Assembly (NCBI GenBank): GCA_016271365.2
Contig: CM028131.1
Coordinates: 172,736,501-172,800,500, forward strand
Direction of reading: 5' to 3'
From: Neoceratodus forsteri
Lineage: Eukaryota; Chordata; Ceratodontiformes; Ceratodontidae
Length of the DNA stretch: 64,000 nt
Both the position numbers and the translations under genes were made by a program. The notes beneath the pieces are model-generated. The model was not told the origin of the DNA, searched no databases, and worked only from the letters and a program-made list of their open reading frames with translations. This document shows, in pieces, positions 42,094 to 53,535 of the stretch (position 1 is the first letter of the stretch; every line of letters begins with the position of its first letter).

Positions 42094-43439
42094 TATGAGG
42101 TGACTAGTCTAAGCTTCCCTGACCAATTGAAACTGCTCACCCAATCTTTCAAAAGACTTCTGAAAAATGTGAGGATCATCCCCCTCCTGTAATGTGGAAA
42201 CATTTAACATTTGTTTTGGTTTGTAGTGGGAAGGGGTACCTCCCGTACCAGTACTTATGTTTTGTGGTGGTGCCTTCTTTCACAGAAACTTCATCTCTAT
42301 TATATTCCTGTTTATCTCTCTAGTGTTTACATTTTTCTCTCACTTCATATGCTATTGCTCTTACTCCACATCTGGATCTCATGCTGGAACTTTTTCTATT
42401 GCTATTACCACTCGTTATCCCATGCCTTTGTCTCCAGCTTTACCTTCTTCAGTTCTGTGCCTGCCTTTACCTTTCTGAGGCCCAGTTTCATCATCTCAAC
42501 CCATTCCAGTTACTCATATGCCCTGATGCTGATCTCTGGGTCACTTTCTCTGACCTTAGTCTCGTAATTCAGGTTAGCCTTCTCTGTGACTGTGGCCTCA
42601 CATTTCTCTGGTCATTTTTCTCATGTGACTCTATGATATATGATAGTCACTCCTCATAGCGCAGTCTTCTATATTGGCACAGATCCTGCAGTTGTGCTAT
42701 GATAAACTTATTATTTGATTCAGACACAGGGCTTACCAACTATACTGCACTTACTAAGAAAATAACAAAGGGAGCGTCCAAAGTGTCCTCCTCCTTCTAT
42801 TTATTTGCTTTGTGAGTGAAAAGGTCATGTTTAAAGGTGCCCAGTTTCTCTGTCTGCTAGGCAACTGTTTACCTTTTTCATGGACACACTATGCTTCCCG
42901 ATGCCACCTGGATGACATCAGTTTGGGAAGGAGCACACACAATGTGACCTGCTGCTACAAGTTTGTTATGAAACTAATCTAACCTGGGTGTTCAGTTGTC
43001 TGGCTTGCACTTTTTATCAATACAGCTACCAACCTGGCCATGAATATCTCTGAGCTGCTTCCTTGTATTGTAAGGAGTTCTTGGGATGGCTTTTGACAGC
43101 AGGAGGAAAGAGGTACAGTATTTTGGATCTATGACAGTTGGTCGACAATTTCATTGTCAACCAACATTACAGCGACTCCTTTATGTGGACTGCATTTGCA
43201 GATGGTATAAAGAGAATTGCATTTAACTATGTTTTCTTAGAGGGCTTCGCCCACGAAACCCCCATGTGGGGGGCACTGCTCCCTGCACCTCCGCTACTTA
43301 AATAATTAACCCTGAGTCTGAGTTGTTTTGGGAAGGGGGTGCAATACCCTCAGAAAGCAGTGCCAGGGGCCCGCACTGGCACTACAGTAAACTGGCACTG
43401 TTTTTGCTGTAGTGTCGATCATGGTAAAGTTGTTGAGGA
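42094..43439. other. No gene recognised
   Basis: Pyrimidine-rich frames at 42211-42659 give hydrophobic peptides in two overlapping frames, as expected from T-rich DNA. Near 43240-43300 the sequence 'gggcttcgcccacgaaaccc' begins a GC-richer patch of unknown origin. Nothing else is recognised. Confidence 0.45.
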
Positions 43440-43700
43440 AGCTTCAGTAAATGCAGTATTTCTACCTCTCTGTAGATCGCTGGTGAGACCCCACCTAAAC
43501 TACTGTGCCCAGTTCTGGAGCCCTCACTCAAGAAATGACAAGGACAGGCTGAAGAAGGTTCAGCAAAAGGTAACCAAAATGATTCAGTGCCAGCAGGGAA
43601 GATCCTAAGAGGATTGGTTTAGAGTACCAAACATATACTTTCTCAAGGCCAGACAAGGGGTGATATGTCCGAGTTTAATTTACTTTGCTTATTAGAAACA
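43440..43700 (+). pseudogene. CR1-type LINE ORF2 fragment
   Basis: The plus strand encodes LCRSLVRPHLNYCAQFWSPH, then DRLKKVQQKVTKMIQC. This is the thumb/C-terminal part of CR1-group ORF2 (LVRPHLEYCVQFW...VQRRATK). The following words fall into other frames. It is a 5'- and 3'-truncated relic of about 260 bases. Confidence 0.75.
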
Positions 43701-43789
43701 CCCCTCCTAGGCTTGGAATGCCTGTACAGTAAAATGTACACAAAGTGCAGTCAAATAAGAACATGGAACAACAACAAGACAAACCAGTT

Positions 43790-45950
43790 ACATTATTTAT
43801 TTATTTATAAAATGTTTCGCCAGGAAAGACAACACGAGCTGATGAGCAGCTCATTTCCAGAAGCGTCCGGGGGGGGGGTACAATGAAGGGAGAGAGAAAC
43901 ATAGAGCAGACATCAGACAATCCAGTGACAGTTACTTACATTACAGAGTAGATGACTATAACATAGTAACACGGCTCTAATCCAAACAAAAAATAATCAT
44001 AAGTGCAAGCATTAAGGGCGGGGTTTTGGGAAGTGCAAGTAAGAGATCAAGTGAGAAGGGGAAGGTGGAAGTGGGTAGGCGAAGGAAGCCAGGACCAAAG
44101 AATCAACCTTCACGGTGTTAGGAACCCTGCAAGGAGGGGCAGGACCAAAAAGGAAGTGTAAGGGGAGGGAGTTAACTGGGGGGAAGAGGGAAAGAAATAG
44201 AGGGGAATTGGAAGAGGGCAGAGAAGGCTATATGAGGCAAGGGGGTGGGAGGTTAGGAACTCAGAAGTTAGGTAGTAAAGGGGCAGATAGAAGTATGTTG
44301 GGGTGGGGATATGGATCCGCGTCTGAGGTAGAAGGGGAGCGCAGGTGTGGGATGTTAAGGGGAAGAAATAATATTGGCCTAGGGTGGAGCAAATGTATAA
44401 GGATGGGTAGGAGGCTAGGCAGAGGAGTAAGGGATAAGAGGAGAGATATAAATGTGTAAAGATTGGTACATTAAGGGGTAGGGGAAGAGGTAGAGCTAGG
44501 AGTAGATGAGTGACAGAGGGAAGAAAGGGGTACTGGGGATAATGAGAGTGCAAAAGGGGTATAGGGACTGATGGAGGGCTAGTAAAGGGAGAGAAGGGGT
44601 GTAAGAGGTGGCAAAGGGGGTTAGAAGCAGGTGCAGTGGGTGGAGTAGAAGTTACAGAGGGCTTGGTGGAGGGAAGAAGAGAGTTGGATCGATGGAGGAA
44701 GGCAGTTCCAGAGTTTAAGGAAGTGGCAGGAGAAGGCTTCCTGACCTATGGAAGTGTGGCAATGGGGAATGGCAAGAGTATGGGAATCAGAGGACCTAAG
44801 AGGGTGGAAGGAGGGGACAACAGGAATAAAGCAGAGCTGTTCAGAATAGTCTATTGAAAAAGCTAAGTGTAGCAGGCAACATTTCAGTTTGATTTTAGAA
44901 GCCTGCACTGACCTAGTGGTGCAGATCCAATTACGTAACGTATTCCAGAGGCTAGGGGCTGCCACAGCAAAAGCCCAGTGCTGACCCTGCCCTCCAGATC
45001 CCAAAGCCCTGTATGGTGCATGGGAGTCAGGAGATCACTGAGGTATCAGGAGCCCAACCCATTTAAGGCTTTATACGGCACTAACAACACCTGCAAGTCA
45101 ATGCCCCACCTAGCTGGCAGTGACCAGAAATCTGTTATGGGAGAGTAATGTGATCTGACCTCCAAGTAGAGGTCAGTTATCTCGCTGCTACATATTGAAC
45201 TAGCTGCAGGTGGCACAATTGACCCCCAAGTAAACTTTGTAGAGCACACAACAGTAGTCGAGACAGGAGAAAATGAGGGCATTGACTAAGGTGACCAGAT
45301 CAGCAGAATCAACCAGAGGTCACAGTATGGCAGCATTTCCAAGATGGTAAAAGCACTTCCTGACTACAAAAGGCACCAGAGAAACAAATATCAACTGGCT
45401 GTGAAGAACTATTCCCAGACTGCAAACTTTTCCTACTTCCAGAAGTCAAGCCTCTACCCACAAGGGAGGAGAGATTTGGGTTTCTGAAAATGACCAATAT
45501 CAGCTTCTCAGAGCCTACCACTAACAACTTGGTCTTGGCAGGATTTAAAGCCAACCAGCTGGAGACCATCCAAACCATGATTCCCTCAAACACTCTTCTA
45601 ATCTCAGCAATGTGGATGCCCTGTAAGGGGAAAACACATACAGCTGGGTAACATCTGCATAGAAGTAAATTTCCATGCTGTAGGCCTAATTATCCCTCCC
45701 AGTGGAAGCATGTACTCCAGAAACAAAACAGGTGAAAGCACAGAACCCTGGGGAACTCTGCAGTCCAGAGCAACTGTCCATGGTCAGCAGGAAATTAACA
45801 CTACCAACTGCTCTCTACCACTGAGGAAAGACCAGAACCATTGTAACAACAGTCCCAGACAACCCTTCTAGCTCCCCAAGTCTGGCCAACTGGCCTGTAT
45901 GATTTAGAGCATCAAATGTGATAGAAACCTCTAAGTTCCCAAAAAGAATA
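43790..45950 (-). mobile_element. L2/Rex1-like LINE, copy 2
   Basis: The minus strand runs from RT remnants near 45900 through two ORF2 C-terminal blocks to a pyrimidine-rich 3' UTR (purine-rich on the plus strand, 44100-44620) and a tail 'ataaataaataaatg' at 43795-43810. The layout matches copy 1 (14030-15861). The C-terminal block appears twice in changed frames (44990-44875 and 44770-44630), so an internal duplication or two overlapping fragments may be present. Confidence 0.75.
44621..45950 (-). pseudogene. L2/Rex1-like ORF2 remnant in copy 2
   Basis: Minus-strand words in order are FDALNHTGQLARLGEL (about 45910), a degraded VPQGS region, YADVTQLYV near 45660 (YADD with the second Asp lost), SSWLALNPAKTKLLVVGSEK (45560), AFAVAAPSLWNTLRN (44950) and EAFSCHFLKLWNCLPPSIQL (44740). 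The last two resemble the FSVxAPxLWNSLP block at the ORF2 end. Many frame changes are present. Confidence 0.75.
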
Positions 45951-45979
45951 AACAAGGTGAACTGCGATGAACTATTCAA

Positions 45980-46286
45980 CAAGAGTGGCAAACCTAAAAC
46001 ACGAGGTCATGAGTGGAAACTTGTGGGGGAGTGGTACAAGAAGGACTAGAGAAAATTCTATTTTACAGAGAAAGTGACTGAACCAAAGAAAAAACTGCCA
46101 GCAGAGGTGATGGATGCCAAAACCATTAAGGGTTTCAAACATTGTTGGGACTGAGTTAAGGGCTTAGTGTTTACTTAAGGGGTAGTAGTAAAACTGGGAA
46201 CAAGGGGGTAGATAGTGTAGACAAAGACCCTGTATGGACAAAAGGTCTGGGGGTATGATAGGGTGTTATAAAAAAACTGGATGGAC
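45980..46286 (+). mobile_element. CR1-type LINE 3' fragment, left half of a split copy
   Basis: The sequence encodes words like ENSILQRK (YFTEKV-type) and KKLPAEVMDAKTIKGFKHCW, the CR1 ORF2 end. It continues into the 3' UTR up to 'aaaaaaactggatggac' at 46270-46286. The same 17 bases are found at 53465-53481, followed by 'cattggtatttttt', which reads like the continuation of a CR1 3' UTR (copy A has 'actggatgggcccgtggtcc'). The CR1 end was therefore split by the L1-like insertion. Confidence 0.8.
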
Positions 46287-46296
46287 TCTCGAACAG

Positions 46297-47143
46297 ATGG
46301 AGGCTTACAGGAAGAAAGCCCCACAGAAGCATACCCGTCCAGCAACTCCTGAGAAGGCCCCTAAGAAATCCAGGGCCTCGGGTGGTTCTGGGCCTGATCC
46401 TCCAAGCCAAAGTGGTGATCAGGAGCCTTTAATGCTTTCCAGATTTCTTGAGGAGTTTAAACCCTTTCGAGAAGAAATGAAGGATATGGCAATGGATTTG
46501 AAATCGCTATCCAGAAAGCTAGATGAACTCTCACTGTCTGTGTCTGATAATTGCTTCTATTAAGAAAAGAATTAGTAGTCTTGACCCTGATCTGGTCTTG
46601 ATGTGCCAGAAACTGTCTCTTTTTGAAGCTAAGCTCGAGGATCTAGAGGGTCGGAGCCGAAGAAACAATGTAGTGATCCTCGGTTTACCGGAGGGAGAGG
46701 AAGGCCAACATGTTGTGGCATTTGTTCAGAAGCTGGTAGAGTGGGTGGCTGGCCCATCTCCATTCAGCCCCGGCTACATTATAGAATGTGCCCACAGGGC
46801 TTTACGGCCTAAACCATCCCCCGAGTATCCCCCCTGCCCTATTGTGTGCCGGTTCTTGAATTATTTGGAGACAGCATTTCTGCAAAAGTCGAGCTTTACA
46901 AGAGGTTCGCTGGGAACATATTAAGCTGAGAATCTCACAAGATTTACCCATCTCGGTTCACTTGAAATGCAAAGCATTCCACCCTATTGTTTCTAAGCTA
47001 ATTGCAGCAGGTTTGAAGTTTAGGATGGGTTATCCGGCCAGACTATAGATTTCAACTAATGGATCCTGGAAAAGCTACGAAGACCCTGAAGAGGCTTTGA
47101 GGAGCCTTAAATCCATGTTGCCAGATCTCTTTAAGGACTCTTG
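46297..47143 (+). pseudogene. L1/Tx1-like ORF1
   Basis: ATG 46297 opens MEAYRKKAPQK, a Pro/Lys/Ser-rich leader, then a coiled-coil-like region (FLEEFKPFREEMKDMAMDLK). A frameshift near 46545-46560 leads to KLSLFEAKLEDLEGRSRRNN and VVILGLPEGEE, the RRM entrance typical of L1 ORF1p, then IECAHRALRPKPSPEYPPCP and IVCRFLNYLETAFLQ. After another break come WEHIKLRISQDLP and the C-terminal FHPIVSKLIAAGLKFRMGYP, up to 47143. In L1 elements this protein binds RNA and is needed for retrotransposition. The frameshifts abolish function here. Confidence 0.85.
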
Positions 47144-48277
47144 AATGGTTGTGGCGCAGTATGGAGTATTACACGGCATCAAGAGGTTGAACTTTCATTT
47201 TTTCCCTTAGAGAAATCTTCTAAATGCGAAGACTTGGGAAATTGCATCTACCGTTTTGGACAGAGGGGATCATTGCAGACCGCCCCGACTTTTCTTTTCT
47301 TTCTGTCTCATAATGGGCCCATGCTGGTCTGAAGCAGAGGACACTTGGGTTTGGGGCCTTCTCGGGGGGGATTTGTGTGCCAAGTTTTGGCAGCTGCTTT
47401 TGTTGGGGGCCGAAAGAGCCTAGTTCGATTGGTTGTGGGCTAGTTTCTCATTTTCCTTGTTTGGATTGGTACTAGGATGGTCCTGGGCTTTCTCCATTCC
47501 TAATTTTCATTTAGTCGGGTCAGGGAATTGGCCACTAGAGGGCGTTCCAACCCTTGGGGACTCGCGAGAAAGCACTACTCGAGGAGGATTTAGCAGTGTT
47601 TTACTATTTAATTGGCGCGTAGTAATCTTAATTTTACAGGGAGTACCTGTGCATTGGATATAGGTTCGTTGTGGGTAGAGGCAGTTACTATGCCTTTCCC
47701 TCCGGTGGAGTGATCCCAACTTTTCCCATCTCAATTCACCCTCTCAATACGAGCCAGAGTATCTTTCCCTTTAGGGGTTTCTCATCCGGTTCTGGTTACA
47801 GGTGGCTCACCCTGTGCTTCTTGTCTCAATCCGGGTTATCACGAACATCTGGGTGGTGAAGTGGTCTCTCTATGGTCCCTCTATAACAAATTCTCTTATG
47901 TCCATGCTCTGGCTGGATCGAGGTGAAGGCCCAGGACCATTCTCTTTCATTTGGGGTATAACTCGCAGTGTTCGGTTTCTACAGACTGCGATTTGAGTGC
48001 AACAGCGCTAACTGTCTGGGTTCATTATTGGGGGGCAGGGGTAGAGGGATTAGAACCAGTACTGTGCTGAACATTGCTTGTGACAGTTTGGTGGGGGAGT
48101 GTGGGTGGGGTTTGGGGCATGGTTCAAGGGTGGGGGATGGAGGGATGGGTGGTTTCTATTTTTGGGGGGGCTAGGGAGGAGGGTGGGCATTACTGCAGTA
48201 ACCCTGGGGATACATGTAAAGGGGATATACATCTCATGTGCTGAGTGTAATTATTTTAGTTCAATTATTTTTCCTAG
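47144..48277 (+). other. Long spacer between ORF1 and ORF2
   Basis: About 1.1 kb separates the end of ORF1 from the ATG of ORF2 (48278). It is G/T-rich, with many TGGG words. Open frames of 60-76 codons are short and unrecognised. Mammalian L1 has a much shorter spacer, so this length is unusual; an insertion is possible. Confidence 0.5.
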
Positions 48278-49423
48278 ATGGCTAACAAGCTAACATTTGT
48301 GTCTTGGACTGTTAAGGGGATCAGAAAGCAACACAAGCAATATCAGGTTCTCAAACATTTAAGTTTGTTCAGTTCACAGATAACCTTTTTGCAAGAACCC
48401 CATTTATTAGAAGCGGAAGCTCTGCAATTAAGAAGGCAACAAATGGAATGATTTATAGTGCCCAGGACACCACAAATAGTTGCGGGGTCATGCTCATGAT
48501 TAACAGGAGTATTCCATTTGTTTCCACACAAGTGATTAATGATACCGAGGGAAGGTTTATCCTGGTTAAAAGTACCCTTTGGTCCATCCCAATATTATTG
48601 GGCTGTGTTTATGGCCCTAATCTGGATGACCCTGGATTTTTTATGAGGCATATATCTATCATCCTCCCAATGCTTCCCATTTAAATTATTTAAAGGGGAG
48701 ATTTTAATCAAGTACTCGATCCTTACTTAGATAGACTGGGCAGTTGCCTGGGTGGGTCTACCCTCGGACAGAAAGCACTTAGGGATTTAGTAGATCAATG
48801 TGGGCTCTGCGATGTCTGGTGGGTTTTACACCCTGATTCTAGGGAGTTTACCTTTAGGTCTATGGCTCATGGCTCGCAGTCCCGCATTGACTATTTACTC
48901 ATTTCTCAATCTCTCCTGCCCGGGGTGAAGACCTCCTCGATTCAACCCAGTCCAATCTCCGATCACTCACTAGTAGTATGTAATTTGGTACTGCTCATTT
49001 CTTCTAATAGGGAAACTAGATGGAAACTCAATGACCAGCTCCTTAAAGATGTTAAATGTTGCAAACTTATAAGGGAACAAATAGAATCCTTTTTTTCATT
49101 AAACCCTTTAAATAGTGCAAAACCTGATATCTTGTGGGGGGCCTTCAAAGCTTTCATGAGAGGGATACTTATTAGCATGGCAGTTGGTAGGAAAAAAGCA
49201 CGGGAGAAGGAACTAAAATCCTTATTAACCCAAATTAAATCTCTGGAAGTTAATCTTCCGGCCAATCCTGTAGATGAGGATTCTTGGAAACTCTTGAAGT
49301 TAAAGGATAAATACTTGGGGTTACTTCAAGAGAAAGCAGAACTAGCCATTATTCATACCAGGGCTAATTACACTGATCAGGGGGAGAAAGCGGGACGTTT
49401 ACTGGCATTGCGTATTAAACAAT
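48278..49423 (+). pseudogene. L1/Tx1-like ORF2 APE endonuclease
   Basis: ATG 48278 gives MANKLTFVSWTVKGIRKQHK, where the L1 family has SWNVRG, so the substrate-binding Asn is Thr. ITFLQEPHLL (catalytic Glu) follows. After a frame break come GVMLMINRSIPF, LGCVYGPNLDD, RGDFNQVLDPYLDRLG (about 48695, another frame) and QSRIDYLLIS...SPISDHSLVV with SDH intact. The following helical linker (EKELKSLLTQIKSLEVNLPA) runs to GRLLALRIKQ at 49423, where CR1 copy D begins. Confidence 0.88.
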
Positions 49424-50644
49424 AGGAATCAATGAGATTTATCTGTGGACATGGCCTACCTAGACTTTAGCAAGGCATTTGACACAGTCCCACACAAAAG
49501 ATTATTAGTCAAATTAACCAGCCTGGGAGTGGGTCCCAGGGTGGTAGCCTGGGTAAAACATTGTCTGGACAACAGGACACAGAAGATATTGTAAATGGAG
49601 TCCACTCTGAAGAAAGGGCGGTTACTAGTGGGGTACTGCAGGGTTCAGTATTGGGTCCAGTCCTTTTTAATGTCTTCATCAGTGACATTGCAGAGGGACT
49701 GGAAGGAAAAGTATGCCTTTTTGCAGATGACACAAAGATCTGCAACAGGGTTGATACACAAGGAGGCGTGGAAAGGATGAAAAGGGACTTGGCAAGGTTG
49801 GAGGAATGGTCAGAAGTATGGCAGCTAGGATTCAATGCAAAAAAGTGCAAAATAATGCACCTGGGAAACAAGAACCCAGGGGAAGAATACACAATAGGTG
49901 GGGAGGTAGTAACAACAACATAACAGGAAAGGGACCTGGGGTAATCATATCAGATGACCTTAAGGTTAGCAAGCAATGTGAGAAGGCAGTAGGGAGGGGG
50001 CGGTATACTGGGATGTATAGGAGAGGCATCAGCAGCAGAAAACAGGAAGTTGTTATCCCTCTGTACAGACAGTTGGTGAGACCCCATCTGGAATACTGTG
50101 TCCAGTTCTGGAGACCCCATCTCCATAAGGACATAGACAGGATAGAGGCAGTCCAGAGGAGGCAACTAAAATGGTGCAGGGTCTGCAAGAGAAGCCGTAT
50201 GAGGAGAGACTAAAGGAGCTTAATATGTATACCCTTGAGGAAAGAAGGAGAGGGGACATGATAGAAACTTTCAAGTACCTCAAGGAATCAACAAAGTCCA
50301 AGAGGGTAGCATCTTTCAGAAAAGAGACTTGCAAGAACAAGGGACACAATTTAAGATAGAAGGAGGGCGGTTCAGGGGCAATGTGAGGAGTATTATTTCA
50401 CAGAGAGGGTAGTGGATGCATGGAACAGGCTCCCTGAGGAAGTTGTGGGGTCTAAAACTGTGGGAGAATTCAAGAATGCATGGGACAGACATAAGGCAAT
50501 TCTTGTGGGGGGCAGGAAGATATAGGCTGTTGGTTAACTAGGATCTGCGGCCTATCCTGTAGGTAGGGAAATGGGCAGACTTGATGAGCCTAGAGGTCCT
50601 TATCCACCGTCAAAGTCTATGTTTCTATGTTTCTATGTTTCTAT
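49424..50644 (+). mobile_element. CR1-type LINE, copy D, inserted in L1/Tx1-like ORF2
   Basis: This is a 5'-truncated copy starting in RT motif A (VDMAYLDFSKAFDTVPHKRL). It then runs through TSGVLQGSVLGPVLFNVFIS, CLFADDTKICNRVD (FADD intact), EEWSEVWQLGFNAKKCKIMH, GVIISDDLK, LVRPHLEYCVQFWRPHLHK and FTERVVDAWNRLPEEVV, to a 3' end with three TTTCTATG octamers (about 50620-50644). A few frameshifts and stops are present. On the two sides the L1 frame reads RLLALRIKQ and IPPIRSVADGSL, which join as expected for L1 ORF2, so little L1 sequence was lost. No clear target duplication is seen. Confidence 0.92.
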
Positions 50645-50645
50645 C

Positions 50646-53210
50646 CCACCTATCAGGTCAGTGGCAGATGGATCTCTTAAGGTGTCTCCCACTGATATAG
50701 CTCAAGAATTTTCTGCTTATTATTCTAAATTGTATAGCGACATGGAGCACCCTCCCTGTCCTGAAGACATAGAGGGTTATCTAAGGGACTCCCACTTGCC
50801 TCCTCTCCCTGGCCGGTGTAGTGATGCTCTGGTTGTCCCTATTTCCCAGGAGGAAATTGCTAAGGTTATTAGTGAGCTGCCTGCCGACAAGGTCCCTGGT
50901 CCAGATGAATTTTCTGCTTTATTTTACAAGGTCTTTCAAGACCTCCTCTTACCAATACTTGGTCGCTTATTTCAGCAAATCCTATCTGGTGCGGAGACAG
51001 ATCCATATCTCTACGAGGCCCTGATTGTCCTGTGTCCTAAACCTGATAAAGATCTTGAACTGGTTCAAAGTTACAGGCCTCGCTTTTAAATCAGGATATT
51101 AAGATCCTCTAAAATTCTGGCTAATAGGTTGGCAGTGGTCCTTACTGGGTTAATAGATACAAACCAGGTTGGATTTATGAAAGGGCGCTCATCTTCCGAT
51201 CATTTATGCACCTTGTCGCATGTCTTCTTGGCTACCAGGGATGTGGAGTTCCCTGCGGGCTTGTTCTCCCTGGATGCCAAGAAGGCATTCGACCGTGTGA
51301 ACTGGAACTTTTTGTTCTGCACTCTGGAAGCCTTCCACTTCCCCTCTCTGTTTATCTCCTGGATTGCCGCCCTTTATAAAAATCCCTCGTCAAGAATTTC
51401 CTCGAATGGGGCCTTTTCCCATTCTTTCTTGCTTCACTTGGGTACTAGACAGGGGTGCCCCCTTTCTCCTCTATTATTTAACTTATACCTGGAACATCTT
51501 ATTCAAAATATTCTCAATGATGATTCCATACAAGGGGTGAGAATTGGGTGGCACGAAGTCAAAGTCACTGCATATGCAGATGACCTGTTAATACATCTGT
51601 CCCATCCGGTATCCTCCGTCCCGGCCTTACTAAGGGAAGTAGTAAGGTTTAGTGCTCTGTCCAACTACAAATTGAATGCCAGTAAGTCGCTATTTTTCCC
51701 ATTAAACCACAAAGTTTTCAAAACTGACATTAGCCCTTTTGGGCTATGTTGGACACCCAGGTCATTCAAATATCTGGATATCAAACTTTCACGTAACCCC
51801 CTAGCATGGTTCAAGGAAAATTTAGATTCCCTATTGCAGGGGATTATGCATGCCCTTGAGAGGTGGTCTTAACTTCCTATCTCTCTGTAGGGCTGGATCA
51901 ACATAATTAAGATGAATATATTTCCTAGGATTTTCTACCCATTGTCCCTTCTCAACACCTTTATTCCTTTACTCTGGTTAAAAAAGGGTACATGGTGTTT
52001 TCACTAGATTCATCTGGGCCAACAAGTACCCCCATTTGGTTTATCATTAGCTGGCAGCTCCAAAACTGGAGGGGGGGTTGCGAATCCCCCATCTGGCTAT
52101 ATATCACTGGGCTGGTCATCTTGCGAAATGTTTGCGGTGGGTAGCTCCCGGGCCAGAAGAAATGCAACCCATCTGGCTCAAAATAGAATTTGATGCAATC
52201 AATGACAAAAATCTGGATCCTCTTGCGTCATTTTTTCTTAGGTTATCCCAAGTAAGTATGGCCGTAGAGTGTCCCATGATAAGGACCTCCTTAAAGGTCT
52301 ACTCTCAGATATGTTCCTTTTTGCAGTATTCCCCCCCCATCTCGACCTGGCCCAGTCTATCTGGAACTCTCCATCATTTACTATTAACAAGACTCAAATT
52401 TCCTGTCTTTGGTTGCCTCAATTGGGAGAGGGGAAGCTCTTGGCTTTTACTGATGGTGGGGGGGGCATTGGTTATCAGTGGAGGAGATGGTTAGGAAATT
52501 TCTCATCCCGCCTTCTTCCTACTTTAAAGTCCTGCAATTGAAACACTTACTTGTAATTACCCTGGGTAGTACTCCTCCTTCTCAGAATATCTTTTCTCTG
52601 ATACCCGAGGTATCCCCACTTTCTGGCTGTCCTGGTGCAATTTCTAAACTATATCAGGTTTTATTTCATAAAAAGTTCGGGGGTCCATTTGGGCCATCAA
52701 GATTTTGGAGTAATTTTTTCCCTCACCTTCAGCTGGATTGGCATTCTCTCTGGAAGTCATGTCATAAATGTATTTCTCAAGATAAATTGCGTCTCATGCA
52801 ATATCACGTATTGCACAACTTATATTACTCCCCGGCCAAACTTCACAGGTGGGGTTACCTTGACTCAAACAAGTGCAACAAATGTTCACAGGGTGAGGGC
52901 ACACTTTTTCATATGCTTTGGTCTTGTCCAAGAATCTCCACCTTATGGGTTTCAGTCCAAACTTCCTTAGACCCCCTGTTGGGCCTCCAAGAATATTTTA
53001 CCTCTGAGATATGTGTATTAGGGGACCTGTCTTCTATTAGAGTTAGGGTACGCAAATTTCATATTTCCATGGTTGCCCTGTCGGCTAAGAAAATAATTAT
53101 CCATCACTGGAAAGACAGGTCCTCCCCCTTCTTTCCAGGAATGGGTAAGAGAAGTATTATCCAACTTGCGCACAGAAAAAGCAATGGCCAGTCTACACAA
53201 TAGTCTGGCA
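50646..53210 (+). pseudogene. L1/Tx1-like ORF2 reverse transcriptase and C-terminal domain
   Basis: After CR1 copy D the frame resumes with IPPIRSVADGSL, SPTDIAQEFSAYYSKLY, PADKVPGPDEFSALFYKVF and VQSYRPRF (L1-type RT entry). A break near 51085 leads to a second long frame (51129-51872) with NQVGFMKGRSSSDHL, FSLDAKKAFDRVNWNFL (motif A), TRQGCPLSPLLFNLYLEHLI, VTAYADDLLIHLS (YADD intact) and SFKYLDIKLSRN. Later frames give LHRWGYLDSNKCNKC and EGTLFHMLWSCPRI, the C-terminal Cys/His motif of L1-group LINEs, near 52870-52945. Several frameshifts are present. Termini lie near 53210. Confidence 0.9.
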
Positions 53211-53481
53211 GTCTACACTAGAATTTGGGATCCCCTTCACTCACTAATCTCTCTGGTTCCAAACTAAACCTATACTAGGGTTATCGCTTTTATATGGTTT
53301 TTGGCTAGAGGCTCAGCATCTACGGGTACTGAGATGGGTTACTGCAGTAAGGGGAGGTTGGGGGGCAGCATCCTCTCAATATGTATCAATGAGTGTCTAT
53401 CAGTTTTCTCTGTATGCTGCCATTTATGGTGGAAAATGTATGAGTAAACTTTAAATTATAAAAAAAAAAAACTGGATGGAC

Positions 53482-53535
53482 CATTGGTATTTTTTCTGTT
53501 ATCACTGTCTCCATTTCTCATTCCACTAGAGACTC
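53482..53535 (+). mobile_element. CR1-type LINE 3' end, right half of the split copy
   Basis: The 50 bases after the second target-site copy ('cattggtattttttctgtta' and on) fit the last part of a CR1 3' UTR. They continue the fragment at 45980-46286, from which the L1-like LINE separates them. Confidence 0.6.

Larger units (their letters stand above)
46287..53464 (+). mobile_element. L1/Tx1-like LINE, flanked by a 17-bp target duplication
   Basis: The element has an L1-type ORF1 (coiled coil plus RRM-like region), a long spacer, and an ORF2 with APE endonuclease, L1-type RT and C-terminal Cys motif. It ends in an A-rich tail (53460-53471). The 17-bp sequence AAAAAAACTGGATGGAC occurs at both ends (46270-46286 and 53465-53481), as expected for target-primed insertion. 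Its 5' end is only ten bases before the ORF1 ATG, so it is likely slightly 5'-truncated. A CR1 copy (49424-50644) is inserted within ORF2. Confidence 0.9.

Noticed and set aside
42211..42659. Hydrophobic, membrane-like peptides in overlapping frames
   Set aside because: T-rich DNA gives Phe/Leu-rich peptides in any frame; no start context or second evidence.
44115..44553. Long frames on both strands in purine-rich DNA
   Set aside because: They are due to the biased composition of an L2/Rex1-like 3' UTR.
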